Source: Microbacterium festucae (GTDB lineage: Bacteria; Actinomycetota; Actinomycetes; Actinomycetales; Microbacteriaceae). From it: a stretch of DNA of 64,000 bases. The notes under the pieces were generated by a model, which saw only the letters and a list, made by a program, of their open reading frames with translations, was not told the origin of the DNA and did not search any database. The DNA is taken from assembly GCF_025421715.1 (NCBI RefSeq), contig NZ_JAOEFC010000003.1, positions 459,645 to 523,644 of the forward strand, in the 5' to 3' direction. Both the position numbers and the translations under genes were made by a program. Positions 26,395 to 33,733 of this stretch are shown in pieces; the stretch's first letter is position 1; each line of letters begins with the position of its first letter.

Positions 26395-26949
26395 CTACAA
26401 CAGGTAGGCCGTGGCCACGCCACCGCCGGCGACCAGCAGGACGAGCGCACCCACCAACGACCACGCAATAATCCGCGGCCAGTCAATCCATCGCCGCGTG
26501 CGGGTTCCGGGGCCGAACCCCGCGGCATCGGCGGCGCGGACGAAGTCGTCGAACCGGATGGTCACGCGCGGCGCCTCTGGCCGGGGCCGAGACTCGCTCG
26601 TGCGCGGGCGAGCGCGTTCGCGACGGGGCGGGGGAGTGCTCGTCGACGGAGGTGGCGTGCTCGCGAACGGGCCCGCAGACGGCTGAGCGCTCTCGCTTGA
26701 CCGCGATGTTCTCGAGCTCGCAGCCGTGGTGGTCTCCACGCGTGCAGGGTCGCTGGTGAACCTTACGAGGATGTCCCGAGCTTCTCGCGCGCGAGCGAAC
26801 TCACGTCCGAGCTGTCTCCGCCTCGCGTCATCCTCGAACGGATGCCGGCGTGCCTGGTGTTGGGAAGGACTCGACCGCCCATCAGATCGCGACACGCCGA
26901 CCTTCACACGTGATCTCGAACGATTGATCGCATCGTATGTTGGCGACAT
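26395..26949 (-). CDS. hypothetical C-terminally membrane-anchored protein
   Basis: The frame runs to about 184 residues and has a polar, Pro/Ser/Arg-rich N-terminal two thirds. A short folded-looking patch (VTIRFDDFVRAADAAGFGP) and a single hydrophobic segment at the extreme C-terminus (about 158-184) follow, giving a tail-anchored topology. The first ATG (26949) overlaps the hamA start and promoter on the other strand, so the real start may be an internal GTG. It lies between the relaxase and the Hachiman pair and converges on the relaxase. A role in mobilization or as a membrane-bound defence accessory is only a guess. Confidence 0.45.
   Translation of the reverse strand: MSPTYDAINRSRSRVKVGVSRSDGRSSPSQHQARRHPFEDDARRRQLGREFARAREARDILVRFTSDPARVETTTAASSRTSRSSESAQPSAGPFASTPPPSTSTPPPRRERARPRTSESRPRPEAPRVTIRFDDFVRAADAAGFGPGTRTRRWIDWPRIIAWSLVGALVLLVAGGGVATAYLL
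26936..26941 (+). promoter_or_regulatory. -10 box of hamA-hamB operon (leaderless)
   Basis: TATGTT ends 6 nt before the hamA ATG at 26948, predicting a leaderless transcript for the defence operon. Confidence 0.45.
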
Positions 26950-27754
26950 GAGGGGCACCACGGCGACGCGGAATGGGAACGCAGCCACCGTACTGATCGT
27001 TGAGTTCTCGGACGAGTTGAAAGACGAGCTTCGAGCACGCTTTACTGCGTTCTGTTATGGAGCAGAGCGCGTGCAAGAAGACAACGACTACTACTCGATT
27101 GAGGCAACGGTATCCGAGTTCCTGACTCGATTCGACTCCAAGCCCGACGAGACGAAGATCGGGATGGTGGGAGAATTGCTGATGCATCTGCTGCATCCGA
27201 CTACTTACGCTGATCTGCTGAGTGCGGCCGTGTACTTCAACAAAGAAGATCGAAGCATCAAGAAGGGCTTCGACCTTTCCTTCCTGCAACAGTCCCCGGA
27301 CACTGTCTGGTATGGCGAGGTGAAATCCGGCGAACTCGGGGCTCTCGCGTCCGCCGACGACAAGCTGCACGCGCTGTTCCTGCACGCCGCGCGCGACCTT
27401 CACGAGAAGTTGACAACTCCGCAGCGCTCGCGATGGGACGCCGCGCTGCTCGACGCGGATCTCACCCTCGCATCCGGCCACGCCGCGACGGTGAAACAGC
27501 TGCTGCGGTCCGACACGCGTGCGTTAGAAGACGGAGCGTCCATCTCCCGTCGTGCGTTCCTGGGTTCGGTCGTGCTGCACGACATCGACGCTTCGGCCAT
27601 CTCGCAAGATGGAACCGACCGATCGATGTCAAGCATTGCTGGAAGTGCGAAGTTTCAGGATGTGAAGCTCCTAGCCATCCAACACGTCGGTATACAGGAG
27701 ATCGTGTCATTCATTCGAACGCAGATGGTGCGGGCCGATGCCGAGACAAGTTGA
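26948..27754 (+). CDS. hamA: Hachiman-like nuclease subunit HamA (DUF1837)
   Basis: The 268-residue protein has the DUF1837 layout. A helical region has E76 in MVGELLMHLL, then KKGFDLSF with D109, then the WYGEVKSGE strand with E124 and K126. Together these form a PD-(D/E)XK-like nuclease site. DUF1837 proteins are HamA of the Hachiman system (AbpA in the related Abp pair), the DNA-degrading effector that is restrained by the partner helicase until DNA damage or phage is sensed. The start is ATG 26948, directly after a leaderless -10 box. It overlaps hamB by 17 bp. An upstream in-frame start would fall in promoter sequence. Confidence 0.8.
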   Translation: MRGTTATRNGNAATVLIVEFSDELKDELRARFTAFCYGAERVQEDNDYYSIEATVSEFLTRFDSKPDETKIGMVGELLMHLLHPTTYADLLSAAVYFNKEDRSIKKGFDLSFLQQSPDTVWYGEVKSGELGALASADDKLHALFLHAARDLHEKLTTPQRSRWDAALLDADLTLASGHAATVKQLLRSDTRALEDGASISRRAFLGSVVLHDIDASAISQDGTDRSMSSIAGSAKFQDVKLLAIQHVGIQEIVSFIRTQMVRADAETS

Positions 27755-30230
27755 GCTCACAGCCACCAAAGTGCGAGACGCCCGGAACCTTGATGACTCG
27801 CGATTCCTGTCTCTGTACACAGCGCTCATACGCATAGACGCCATGACCGATGATGACCTTGTGGACGTGCTGCGGTTCGCGGTCCTCTTTCTTCGGTCCG
27901 ATGATGCGCTTCTTCAGCGTTTGGGTTACCGGGTACTTCTGCAGTACGCCCAAGTGACGGGGGATTACGAGCCAATCCATGACATCGCACGCGTGAAGGA
28001 TTTGATGCCGGTGGTGGTGGCAGCGGAGAGGCTTCAGAGCACTCTGTCCAGCACCGACTCATTCCACGATCTCCTTCACGTGGCTCACCGAACGAACTTC
28101 CGCGTCGCTGGTGCGGGCGATGACGAGACGTACCGAACTCGGGGCCAGATGGAGCTCCGACAGTTCAACAGTCGAGCGCAGCGCGCCGTCGTCGTGGCTC
28201 CCACTTCTTACGGCAAGTCCGAAATGTTGATCGACCGGGTGGCCGCCTCGTTGGGAGAGCGGATTTGCGTGATAGTGCCGACCCGTGCGCTAATTGCGCA
28301 GACACGCGCAAATCTGATGTCCGATTCTCGGGTGTATGACTCCCGGGTGAGAATCCTCACGCACCCGGATTCCTACGCCGGTGATGCCTCGTTCGTCGCG
28401 GTTATGACTCAAGAACGCCTCCAGCGGCTGTTCGTCGAGCAGAGTGATCTCGCGCTGGATGCTCTCCTGATCGACGAAGCCCACTCCGTGCTCCAGGCCG
28501 ACGGAAGGGCGATTGATCTCGCCCAAGTGACGCTAGTCGCCCAGCACCGAAATCCAGGACTGCGGATCGCGTACTACACGCCCTTTGTTGCTGATCCAAC
28601 GCTGTTGCGTCTAGTCGGAGATGAGCTCGAACTACCTACCAAGGTGACTAACGAGCATGTGAAGGCCGAGAAGTACCTGTGGGCGCGCGTGGGCGAGACT
28701 GCCCTGCTCTACGACCAGTTCCTCAATCGATTCATCGAAACGCGGCGCGAAATTCCGGCTGACCCGATCGACGCGATCTTCGTGCTGGCCGGCCGTCGGA
28801 CACTTCTCTACGTCAACAAGCCGAGCCAAGCTCAAAAGCTCGCCGCCGAGATCGCCGCGCGGTTGCCGGAGCTTGACCTGTCGGAGCAAGCGCAGAGAGC
28901 GATTGCTGCGATCGGAGACCTCATTGACCCTGCCTACAGCCTGATCGACGCCATTAAGAAGGGCGTATTTTACCACCACGGACGGGTGCCAGACATCCTG
29001 CGCCACTACATCGAGCGTCTCTTTCGAGAGGACGCGTCCGTCGATCCCCGCTACATGGTATGCACCTCGACGCTCCTCGAAGGCGTGAATACTCCCGCTG
29101 ATCGATTGATCATGCTCAGTCATAAGCGCGGCCGCAATACCCTCTCCCGCTCAGCCTTCCGCAATCTCGCTGGCAGAGTCGGCAGATTCAGTGAGGTGTT
29201 TGACCCTCGGCGAGAGACTCTCGACCTCCTTCAACCAGAGATAGCCCTCCTTCCGAACGCGGCATACTCAGATAGTCGCTGGAACGTGGAGAACTACCTT
29301 CCCCAGGTCGCCGATCTTCAGAAGGCCGTGGTCGACAAGGCCGACAACCCGCTCCTAGCGGCAGCTGAAGACTCCCTCGCACGCGCTGAGGCGCTCGAAT
29401 ACCTCGAAAACATCGAGCCCGGCATAACCCAGATGCTCGCTCCGCGAAGTGCTCAGACCGAGGTCGGAAGATTGTGCTTTGTCCACGGCGTGCGGGACTT
29501 CGACATCTTCGACAACGAGCACACGATTCAGTCGCTTGTCGATGAGTACCGCTCGCGACAGGTGGTGCTCAGTGATATGGCCGCGGTGGTCGACGCAGTG
29601 ACGGACCTATTCATCGAACGGATCGACCCTGAGTCGAGGACGAAGGCGAACCTGCGGCGTTTGGCCGACAACGAAAGCGCTCGGGCATTCTATTCCGCGT
29701 TCCTGTCCTGGCGTACACAGAACGCCCCGTACAAGGTCCTGATTTCTCGATTCATGGGCTGGTGGGAGCAGAATGACGAAGAGTACGTCTACGTCGGTAC
29801 CTCCTGGGGCGAAGAGCGGCTCGGCGGGCCGCTGCCGCTCTACGTTCGCATGCGTGAGAAGAGCCACACTGAACGCCTGAACCTTGCGGTAGCGAAGGTA
29901 AAGGAGGAGCACGACTTCGTTGACTTCAACCTGATGCGGTACGTGGACATCTTGAGCGCGCTGGATCTGCTTAGCGAGCGCCTCCATTTGAACGTGAAGT
30001 ACGGCACCACCGACCCCTACCTCATCGCGTTGCTTCGAACCGGATTTTCGCCTGAGTTGGCTCGATTAATCGAGGCCGACTACCGGGACCACGTAGCTGT
30101 AGACCTGATAGCGGACCTCGTGGTCGTGGCCGACAGCCTCGCGACCTCAATGGAGCGCGATGGCGCTAACGACGTGCTCATCTATGAGGCTCGTACTCTC
30201 GCTGGCGGCCCGGGGCAAGCATCTGAGTAG
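27738..30230 (+). CDS. hamB: Hachiman-like superfamily 2 helicase HamB
   Basis: This 830-residue Ski2-like helicase has about 145 residues of N-terminal helical domain. Walker A is APTSYGKSEM (K160), the DEAH box is at 246-249 (LLIDEAHSVLQ), then STLLEGVNTPADRLIML (motif V), and RNLAGRVGR is motif VI. A 300-residue C-terminal region lacks familiar motifs. The APTSYGKS loop, DEAH box, AGRVGR motif and pairing with a DUF1837 nuclease are typical of HamB. In Hachiman the helicase is thought to scan DNA and release HamA. The start overlaps hamA by 17 bp. A strong terminator follows. Confidence 0.82.
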   Translation: MPRQVELTATKVRDARNLDDSRFLSLYTALIRIDAMTDDDLVDVLRFAVLFLRSDDALLQRLGYRVLLQYAQVTGDYEPIHDIARVKDLMPVVVAAERLQSTLSSTDSFHDLLHVAHRTNFRVAGAGDDETYRTRGQMELRQFNSRAQRAVVVAPTSYGKSEMLIDRVAASLGERICVIVPTRALIAQTRANLMSDSRVYDSRVRILTHPDSYAGDASFVAVMTQERLQRLFVEQSDLALDALLIDEAHSVLQADGRAIDLAQVTLVAQHRNPGLRIAYYTPFVADPTLLRLVGDELELPTKVTNEHVKAEKYLWARVGETALLYDQFLNRFIETRREIPADPIDAIFVLAGRRTLLYVNKPSQAQKLAAEIAARLPELDLSEQAQRAIAAIGDLIDPAYSLIDAIKKGVFYHHGRVPDILRHYIERLFREDASVDPRYMVCTSTLLEGVNTPADRLIMLSHKRGRNTLSRSAFRNLAGRVGRFSEVFDPRRETLDLLQPEIALLPNAAYSDSRWNVENYLPQVADLQKAVVDKADNPLLAAAEDSLARAEALEYLENIEPGITQMLAPRSAQTEVGRLCFVHGVRDFDIFDNEHTIQSLVDEYRSRQVVLSDMAAVVDAVTDLFIERIDPESRTKANLRRLADNESARAFYSAFLSWRTQNAPYKVLISRFMGWWEQNDEEYVYVGTSWGEERLGGPLPLYVRMREKSHTERLNLAVAKVKEEHDFVDFNLMRYVDILSALDLLSERLHLNVKYGTTDPYLIALLRTGFSPELARLIEADYRDHVAVDLIADLVVVADSLATSMERDGANDVLIYEARTLAGGPGQASE

Positions 30231-30298
30231 TGCTGGCGACTGCGCGCTGAGGGATCGTTGGTGGCCCTTGCTCGCGCGATTCTTGCCCAGCAGAGAGG

Positions 30299-30329
30299 GT
30301 CGGAGGGGAGGCAATGCCTCCCCTCCGAC
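30299..30329. terminator. bidirectional terminator after hamB
   Basis: There is a perfect 14-bp stem, GTCGGAGGGGAGGC (30299-30312) and GCCTCCCCTCCGAC (30316-30329), with a 3-nt loop between the ends of hamB and the convergent gene at 30335. Confidence 0.75.
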
Positions 30330-30334
30330 TAGAA

Positions 30335-30979
30335 TCAGGCGGCGATCTCCCACTCGGTCCGGTAGTCGGCCGATGCTGTGCGCAAGAAGGCGATCCGTTT
30401 GGGCGTTAGGGCCTGCACCGGGTCGACGAGCATGAGCTTGCCCGCCTTGACCATTGCGATGGCGGGGATCGCTGAGGCGTTCATCTGACGGGCGGCCATG
30501 GCGACCGCCGTTTCCATCACCGCAATCTCAGCCTCGAGGAGAGCATCGCTCGGGAAGTGCATGTAGGTGATGAGGTGACGTCCGTCGACGAGGACGAGCT
30601 CGACGTGCATGCGGATGCTGACTATTTCGTACTCGTCTGCGTCCTTCACGACGGTGCTTCGCTGGTGCCGGACTCCCTCGCGGGCAGGGTAGCGATCCAG
30701 AATCGCCTTCATGCCACGCGCAGCCTGGTCATAGCTCGCGCGCATCCGGACAGAGGCGTTGTGCACGGCATCGTCGAGCGCGCTTCCCCGAGAACCGCGC
30801 GCGACATAAGCGAGCAGGGCGGTGATGAACTTCTCATACACATGCGCGAAGATGCGCCCGTCCGCGGGGGCTTCCACCTGCTGGCGGTCTTGGGCGACGC
30901 GGGTGGGGCGACCGGCAGACTTCGCGCGAACGAAGACTCGGAGATGGTTGAACGACGGAATGTGATCTGCAGAAGGCAT
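30335..30979 (-). CDS. hypothetical protein of the defence element
   Basis: This 214-residue soluble protein is not recognised. The N-terminal 40 residues are basic and probably flexible. The middle (40-95) is helical (IFAHVYEKFITALLAYVARGS...). The second half alternates beta-like strands and helices (YEIVSIRMHVELVLVDGRHLITYMHFPSDALLEAEIAVMETAVAM). The end (PKRIAFLRTASADYRTEWEIAA) looks like a folded C-terminus. The ATG has a good AGAAGGGGG ribosome-binding site. It converges on hamB and is preceded by a 43-residue gene on the same strand, separated by a terminator. It could be a further defence component, but nothing in the sequence proves this. Confidence 0.6.
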   Translation of the reverse strand: MPSADHIPSFNHLRVFVRAKSAGRPTRVAQDRQQVEAPADGRIFAHVYEKFITALLAYVARGSRGSALDDAVHNASVRMRASYDQAARGMKAILDRYPAREGVRHQRSTVVKDADEYEIVSIRMHVELVLVDGRHLITYMHFPSDALLEAEIAVMETAVAMAARQMNASAIPAIAMVKAGKLMLVDPVQALTPKRIAFLRTASADYRTEWEIAA

Positions 30980-31048
30980 AGAGCCCCCTTCTCGCCCAGG
31001 ACTGGGACGATGCGCAGAGACGGATCGCTGGCGAAAGGTGAGGGAACG

Positions 31049-31075
31049 AAGGGGCTGACGCTTTGTCAGCCCCTT
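31049..31075 (-). terminator. terminator after the 43-residue gene
   Basis: AAGGGGCTGAC (31049-31059) and GTCAGCCCCTT (31065-31075) form an 11-bp stem with a 5-nt loop, 7 bp beyond the stop of the small minus-strand gene. Confidence 0.65.
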
Positions 31076-31081
31076 CTGCTG

Positions 31082-31213
31082 TTATCCCTTGCCGAGGGTC
31101 GAGCCGGCCTGCGACTTGGCCGACTTGCTCGACGAGTCTGACGCGAGCGTCTTTCCTGCCTTGCTCAGCGTGGCCTTCGAGGGCTTGGACGACCGCGACG
31201 ATGCCTTCGCCAT
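31082..31213 (-). CDS. 43-residue Ser/Lys/Ala-rich small protein
   Basis: This small gene has a strong ribosome-binding site (AGAGGAATCACC before ATG), its own terminator, and a 43-residue product that is very regular: Ser, Lys, Ala and Gly make up most of it (KPSKATLSKAGKTLASDSSS). I recall small proteins of this SKAGK...AGS type in many bacterial accessory regions, without a known function. The positive charge would allow binding to nucleic acid. It is preceded by about 170 bp of strongly structured non-coding DNA. The complete expression signals argue for a real gene despite its size. Confidence 0.65.
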   Translation of the reverse strand: MAKASSRSSKPSKATLSKAGKTLASDSSSKSAKSQAGSTLGKG

Positions 31214-31277
31214 GGTGATTCCTCTCTGACTTGAGTGGAGCAGGTCACCCGGTCAAGACCACCCGGCCTCGAACGCG

Positions 31278-31380
31278 TAGAGGCTACTGAGCCTCTAGAG
31301 TTGAGAAGTCCTCCACAGACACCTCAGCCCCGATCTGCTATGCACGAGAAGTCCTTCTCGGCGTGAGCCGATCGGGGCTG
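31278..31380. other. structured non-coding element with nested inverted repeats
   Basis: Three inverted repeats lie in 103 bp. TAGAGGCT/AGCCTCTA (31278-31285, 31290-31297) is an 8-bp stem. CAGCCCCGATC/GATCGGGGCTG (31325-31335, 31370-31380) is an 11-bp stem. Inside the latter, CGAGAAG/CTTCTCG (31345-31351, 31354-31360) is a 7-bp stem. GAGAAGTCC also occurs as a direct repeat (31303-31311, 31346-31354). The element is just upstream of the 43-residue gene, so it may be that gene's structured 5' leader, a separate small RNA, or DNA structure used in transfer. Confidence 0.55.
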
Positions 31381-31851
31381 CATCGTACGTAGCCAAATTC
31401 TAGTGCGCACCCCTGACACCGCCCCTGGGTGCAGCGCGCCTATGGGGAGATATTGCACCAGCCTTGAGGTTTCCCCGGTCGCCTATGACCGTTGGGGCGG
31501 CAGAAGGTGCCTCCAAGCTCCACCGGCGGCACGTTTTTTGAGGCCGGGCCCCCGAGTTATCCACATTGCAGGCTCTAGCCCTCAGTTCGACCGAAAGCCG
31601 GAGGCCGTGCCCTGGACATGAGCGGGACCAGCCCCTCAAAGTCAACCCCGACTCGAAACCACCTCGAACACACGCGCCACATCGTGAAATCGAGTGCCCG
31701 TAAAGGGATGGTTCGTAGGGCGTTGTCAGCGCGTATTGAAAAACGCCGAATGGCCCAATGATGGGGATCATTGCAGCACGCCAGACTGGACGACGTGCTA
31801 TCACACATCGGTAGGGCGAAAGCGCCCGAAATCCTGTCCTGGGATTGGTGG
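31381..31851. other. non-coding stretch
   Basis: No convincing gene or RNA is seen between the structured element and the membrane-protein gene. Open frames here have unlike-protein composition. Confidence 0.4.
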
Positions 31852-32337
31852 ATGGACGGCGTTATTCCGACTGTTGGTGCGGTAGGCGCACTCGTCGTAG
31901 CCGTCGTCGCGCTTCTCATCTCAATTGGGGTTGCACGGCGAGAACGAGAGGAACGCGCCCGGAGCCAACGTGCTTCCTTCGCAGAGTCCGTATATCGCTT
32001 CCTAGACGGACTCTCCGTCGCGCCGCCCCTCGACATCCCCACGCTGGTCACACAGATCAAGCGGCCGCTCGACCAGATTCGCGACGAGGCCGCTGCTGGC
32101 TCTGACGGAGCAGCGGGCGTCGCGCGATGGGTCTTGAGCCAAACTAACGAGTGCGGAAAGCTCATTCTCTCGCCAGTCCCGGGGACATCGGAGAAGCGGA
32201 AGGCCCACGTTGTACAGGGGTGGTCAGTCTTCCAGGGAGCAATGCGGCGCCGGATTCGAGACTGGGTAGCAACAGGCGTGCTGAAGCCCTACCCGATCTT
32301 CAAACCGAACACGCCGATTCCCACCGCTCTCGACTGA
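31852..32337 (+). CDS. hypothetical single-pass membrane protein
   Basis: Using ATG 31852 the protein has 161 residues. A transmembrane helix lies at about 3-25 (VIPTVGAVGALVVAVVALLISIGVA), then a highly charged juxtamembrane stretch (RREREERARSQR) and a soluble cytoplasmic domain of about 120 residues. A TTG at 31771 would add 27 residues and is possible. I recognise no family. Single-pass proteins with a charged stem of this sort are frequent in mobile elements, but no function follows. It lies between the structured element and the excisionase-like gene. Confidence 0.5.
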   Translation: MDGVIPTVGAVGALVVAVVALLISIGVARREREERARSQRASFAESVYRFLDGLSVAPPLDIPTLVTQIKRPLDQIRDEAAAGSDGAAGVARWVLSQTNECGKLILSPVPGTSEKRKAHVVQGWSVFQGAMRRRIRDWVATGVLKPYPIFKPNTPIPTALD

Positions 32338-32488
32338 CGCGAATACCCGCGGGGACGGACCGACAGGATTTTCTCGGCGGCTGTCGGAGGCGCACGTGCG
32401 GACCCGCGCTACTGGAGTGGTGGCGTAACGGTACTGCGTTTCGGTCGGTGAGTGCGCATGGATCTCGCGCCGTCGCGTGCGACAGCTC

Positions 32489-32668
32489 TCAGACCTCGAC
32501 GCCGAACGCGCGGAGCAGGCCGGCGCGCGGAATCATGCGGCGCGGGCCGAGCTGGATCGTCGGAATCGTTCCGCTGTCGATGCCGAGCTTGATCGTCCGG
32601 TAGTCGACGCCGACGAGCTTCGCGGCGTCCTTCATGGTCAGAGCCAGGCTCTCAGCTGATCGGTTCAT
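32489..32668 (-). CDS. xis: excisionase-like MerR-type DNA-binding protein
   Basis: This 59-residue protein is one winged-helix/HTH unit of the excisionase family (LTMKDAAKLVGVDYRTIKLGIDSGTIPTIQLGPRRMIPRAGL). Such proteins bend att-site DNA and steer the integrase toward excision, or act as small regulators. I chose the ATG at 32668 because GAGAGGAA lies 7 nt upstream; an ATG further up at 32701 lacks this. It is next to the attR end, opposite the integrase at attL, and divergent from the HTH gene at 32789, which suggests shared control. Confidence 0.7.
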   Translation of the reverse strand: MNRSAESLALTMKDAAKLVGVDYRTIKLGIDSGTIPTIQLGPRRMIPRAGLLRAFGVEV

Positions 32669-32788
32669 CGTTCCATTCCTCTCGTGAGCCATCATTGACA
32701 TTCACCTTTCGCCGCAAGCTACCACAGACGTGAGCCAAGATCGACACTCTTCTTCGCGGAATAGGTGAAGCCATGGAATAGTGGCGGC

Positions 32789-33406
32789 ATGGCACACGTC
32801 GAGGCGTACGACATCAGCGAAGACCGCATCCAGCTCGGCAGCGGCGTGAGCGTGCCGAGCGCCTGGCATGTGCGCGTGGCAGGGGAGCAGGATGTGCCCG
32901 GGACGATCACGGTGCGCGTGGAGTGGGATGCCACGCTTGGCCGCACGGCGATCGCGTTCGCCGGCGTCGAGCGCGCCGAAGGCGGCATCGACATCACCAG
33001 CCAGATCCTGCGCGAAGTGCGTACTCACTGGATCTTGGCGAGCTCCGCGCTCGACGTCGTCACCGTCGACGAGGGGGCGGGGCGGACCACCGGTGCCCGG
33101 GAGTTTCTCGGCGAACAGCTCGCGCGCAAAGAACGCACGACAGAAGACGCGGTCGACGACGCGGTCGCGGTCTATCGCGTAGCGAGCGCCCTCAGCTTCC
33201 CGCCTCTCAAGCTCGTCTCCGACACGCTCCAGATCAGCCAGAGCACCGCGACCCGACTCATGAGCCGCGCGCGTGAGCTCGGCATCGCGCCGGAGATTCG
33301 GATGCAAGAGCCCCGACGGGCGCCGGCGATCGACCCTTACGGCCACGACCCGAGCCGCGCTTATCCCGCTCCGACGAGCCCCACCGGTCCCTCAGTCGAG
33401 ATCTGA
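32789..33406 (+). CDS. hypothetical protein with C-terminal HTH
   Basis: The N-terminal 80 residues of this 205-residue protein look beta-rich (WHVRVAGEQDVPGTITVRVEWD, TAIAFAGVERAEGG). The C-terminal part has a clear helix-turn-helix (LKLVSDTLQISQSTATRLMSRARELG, about 148-173), followed by a Pro-rich tail. The HTH resembles the DNA-binding part of sigma-like or Crp-like factors. It is probably a DNA-binding protein of the element, such as a transfer or excision regulator, but no family was recognised. It is the last gene before attR and divergent from the excisionase-like gene. Confidence 0.6.
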   Translation: MAHVEAYDISEDRIQLGSGVSVPSAWHVRVAGEQDVPGTITVRVEWDATLGRTAIAFAGVERAEGGIDITSQILREVRTHWILASSALDVVTVDEGAGRTTGAREFLGEQLARKERTTEDAVDDAVAVYRVASALSFPPLKLVSDTLQISQSTATRLMSRARELGIAPEIRMQEPRRAPAIDPYGHDPSRAYPAPTSPTGPSVEI

Positions 33407-33683
33407 GTCATCTTGAGCATATTGCTCAGTTGCAAAGCCCGCAGAGCGGCTTGAGTTAGCAACCTGCTCAAATTGGCTTTGTCGGAATTTGACCCTGCCG
33501 GCAGCCTATTGCGGTGGGTCTCAAGGTGCCTGATCAGAGGCTCTATTTGTGGCCGCCTTTTGCCCGCAATCTGTTTGCACCTGGCTGTTTTCGGACGTTC
33601 CTGGATGTCGTCAAGCTTGTCAACTCCCGCGTAATTCCGCTGTTTTCTCCGCTAAATGTCGAAATGCAAAGTGCTCAAAACGT
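33407..33683. other. non-coding attR-proximal region with short repeats
   Basis: The stretch is AT-richer than its surroundings and contains the inverted repeat TGAGCA-TAT-TGCTCA (33414-33428), a further TGCTCA near 33465, and an imperfect hairpin AAGCCCGC/GCGGCTT. Such short repeats near an att core are typical places for integrase or excisionase arm-binding sites. Confidence 0.4.
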
Positions 33684-33704
33684 GTTCGAATCCCTCCAGG
33701 GGCA
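33684..33704 (+). repeat. attR core (21-bp direct repeat)
   Basis: This is an exact second copy of the 3' end of tRNA-Arg(CCU) found at 14222-14242. No tRNA 5' half precedes it, so it is the attachment-site remnant and not a gene. Confidence 0.9.
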
Positions 33705-33733
33705 GTCTCTCCCGAACCACGCCGGCGCCCGTG

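Larger units (their letters stand above)
14222..33704. mobile_element. integrative mobilizable element carrying defence genes
   Basis: The 19.5 kb segment lies between exact 21-bp direct repeats, the left one being the 3' end of tRNA-Arg(CCU). It carries a tyrosine integrase next to attL, an excisionase-like gene next to attR, and a MobF relaxase. No T4SS, coupling protein or replication gene is recognisable, so it would need a helper for transfer. Cargo is Mrr, a type I restriction-modification operon, a Hachiman-like pair and several unknown genes. Base composition is visibly less GC-rich than the flanks in many parts (for example 14.25-14.4, 26.9-30.2 and 33.4-33.7 kb). Confidence 0.9.

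Noticed and set aside
26726..26947. Longer N-terminus for HamA starting upstream
   Set aside because: The added 74 residues are Arg/Ser-rich without structure and would cover the -10 box; ATG 26948 fits the leaderless pattern and the family start.
31400..31804. 134-codon minus-strand frame in the island
   Set aside because: Cys/Arg/Ser-rich random-looking composition, no ribosome-binding site, and it overlaps non-coding sequence.
33684..33704. Second tRNA gene at the right end of the island
   Set aside because: Only the T-arm and 3' acceptor strand are present; it is the attR copy.
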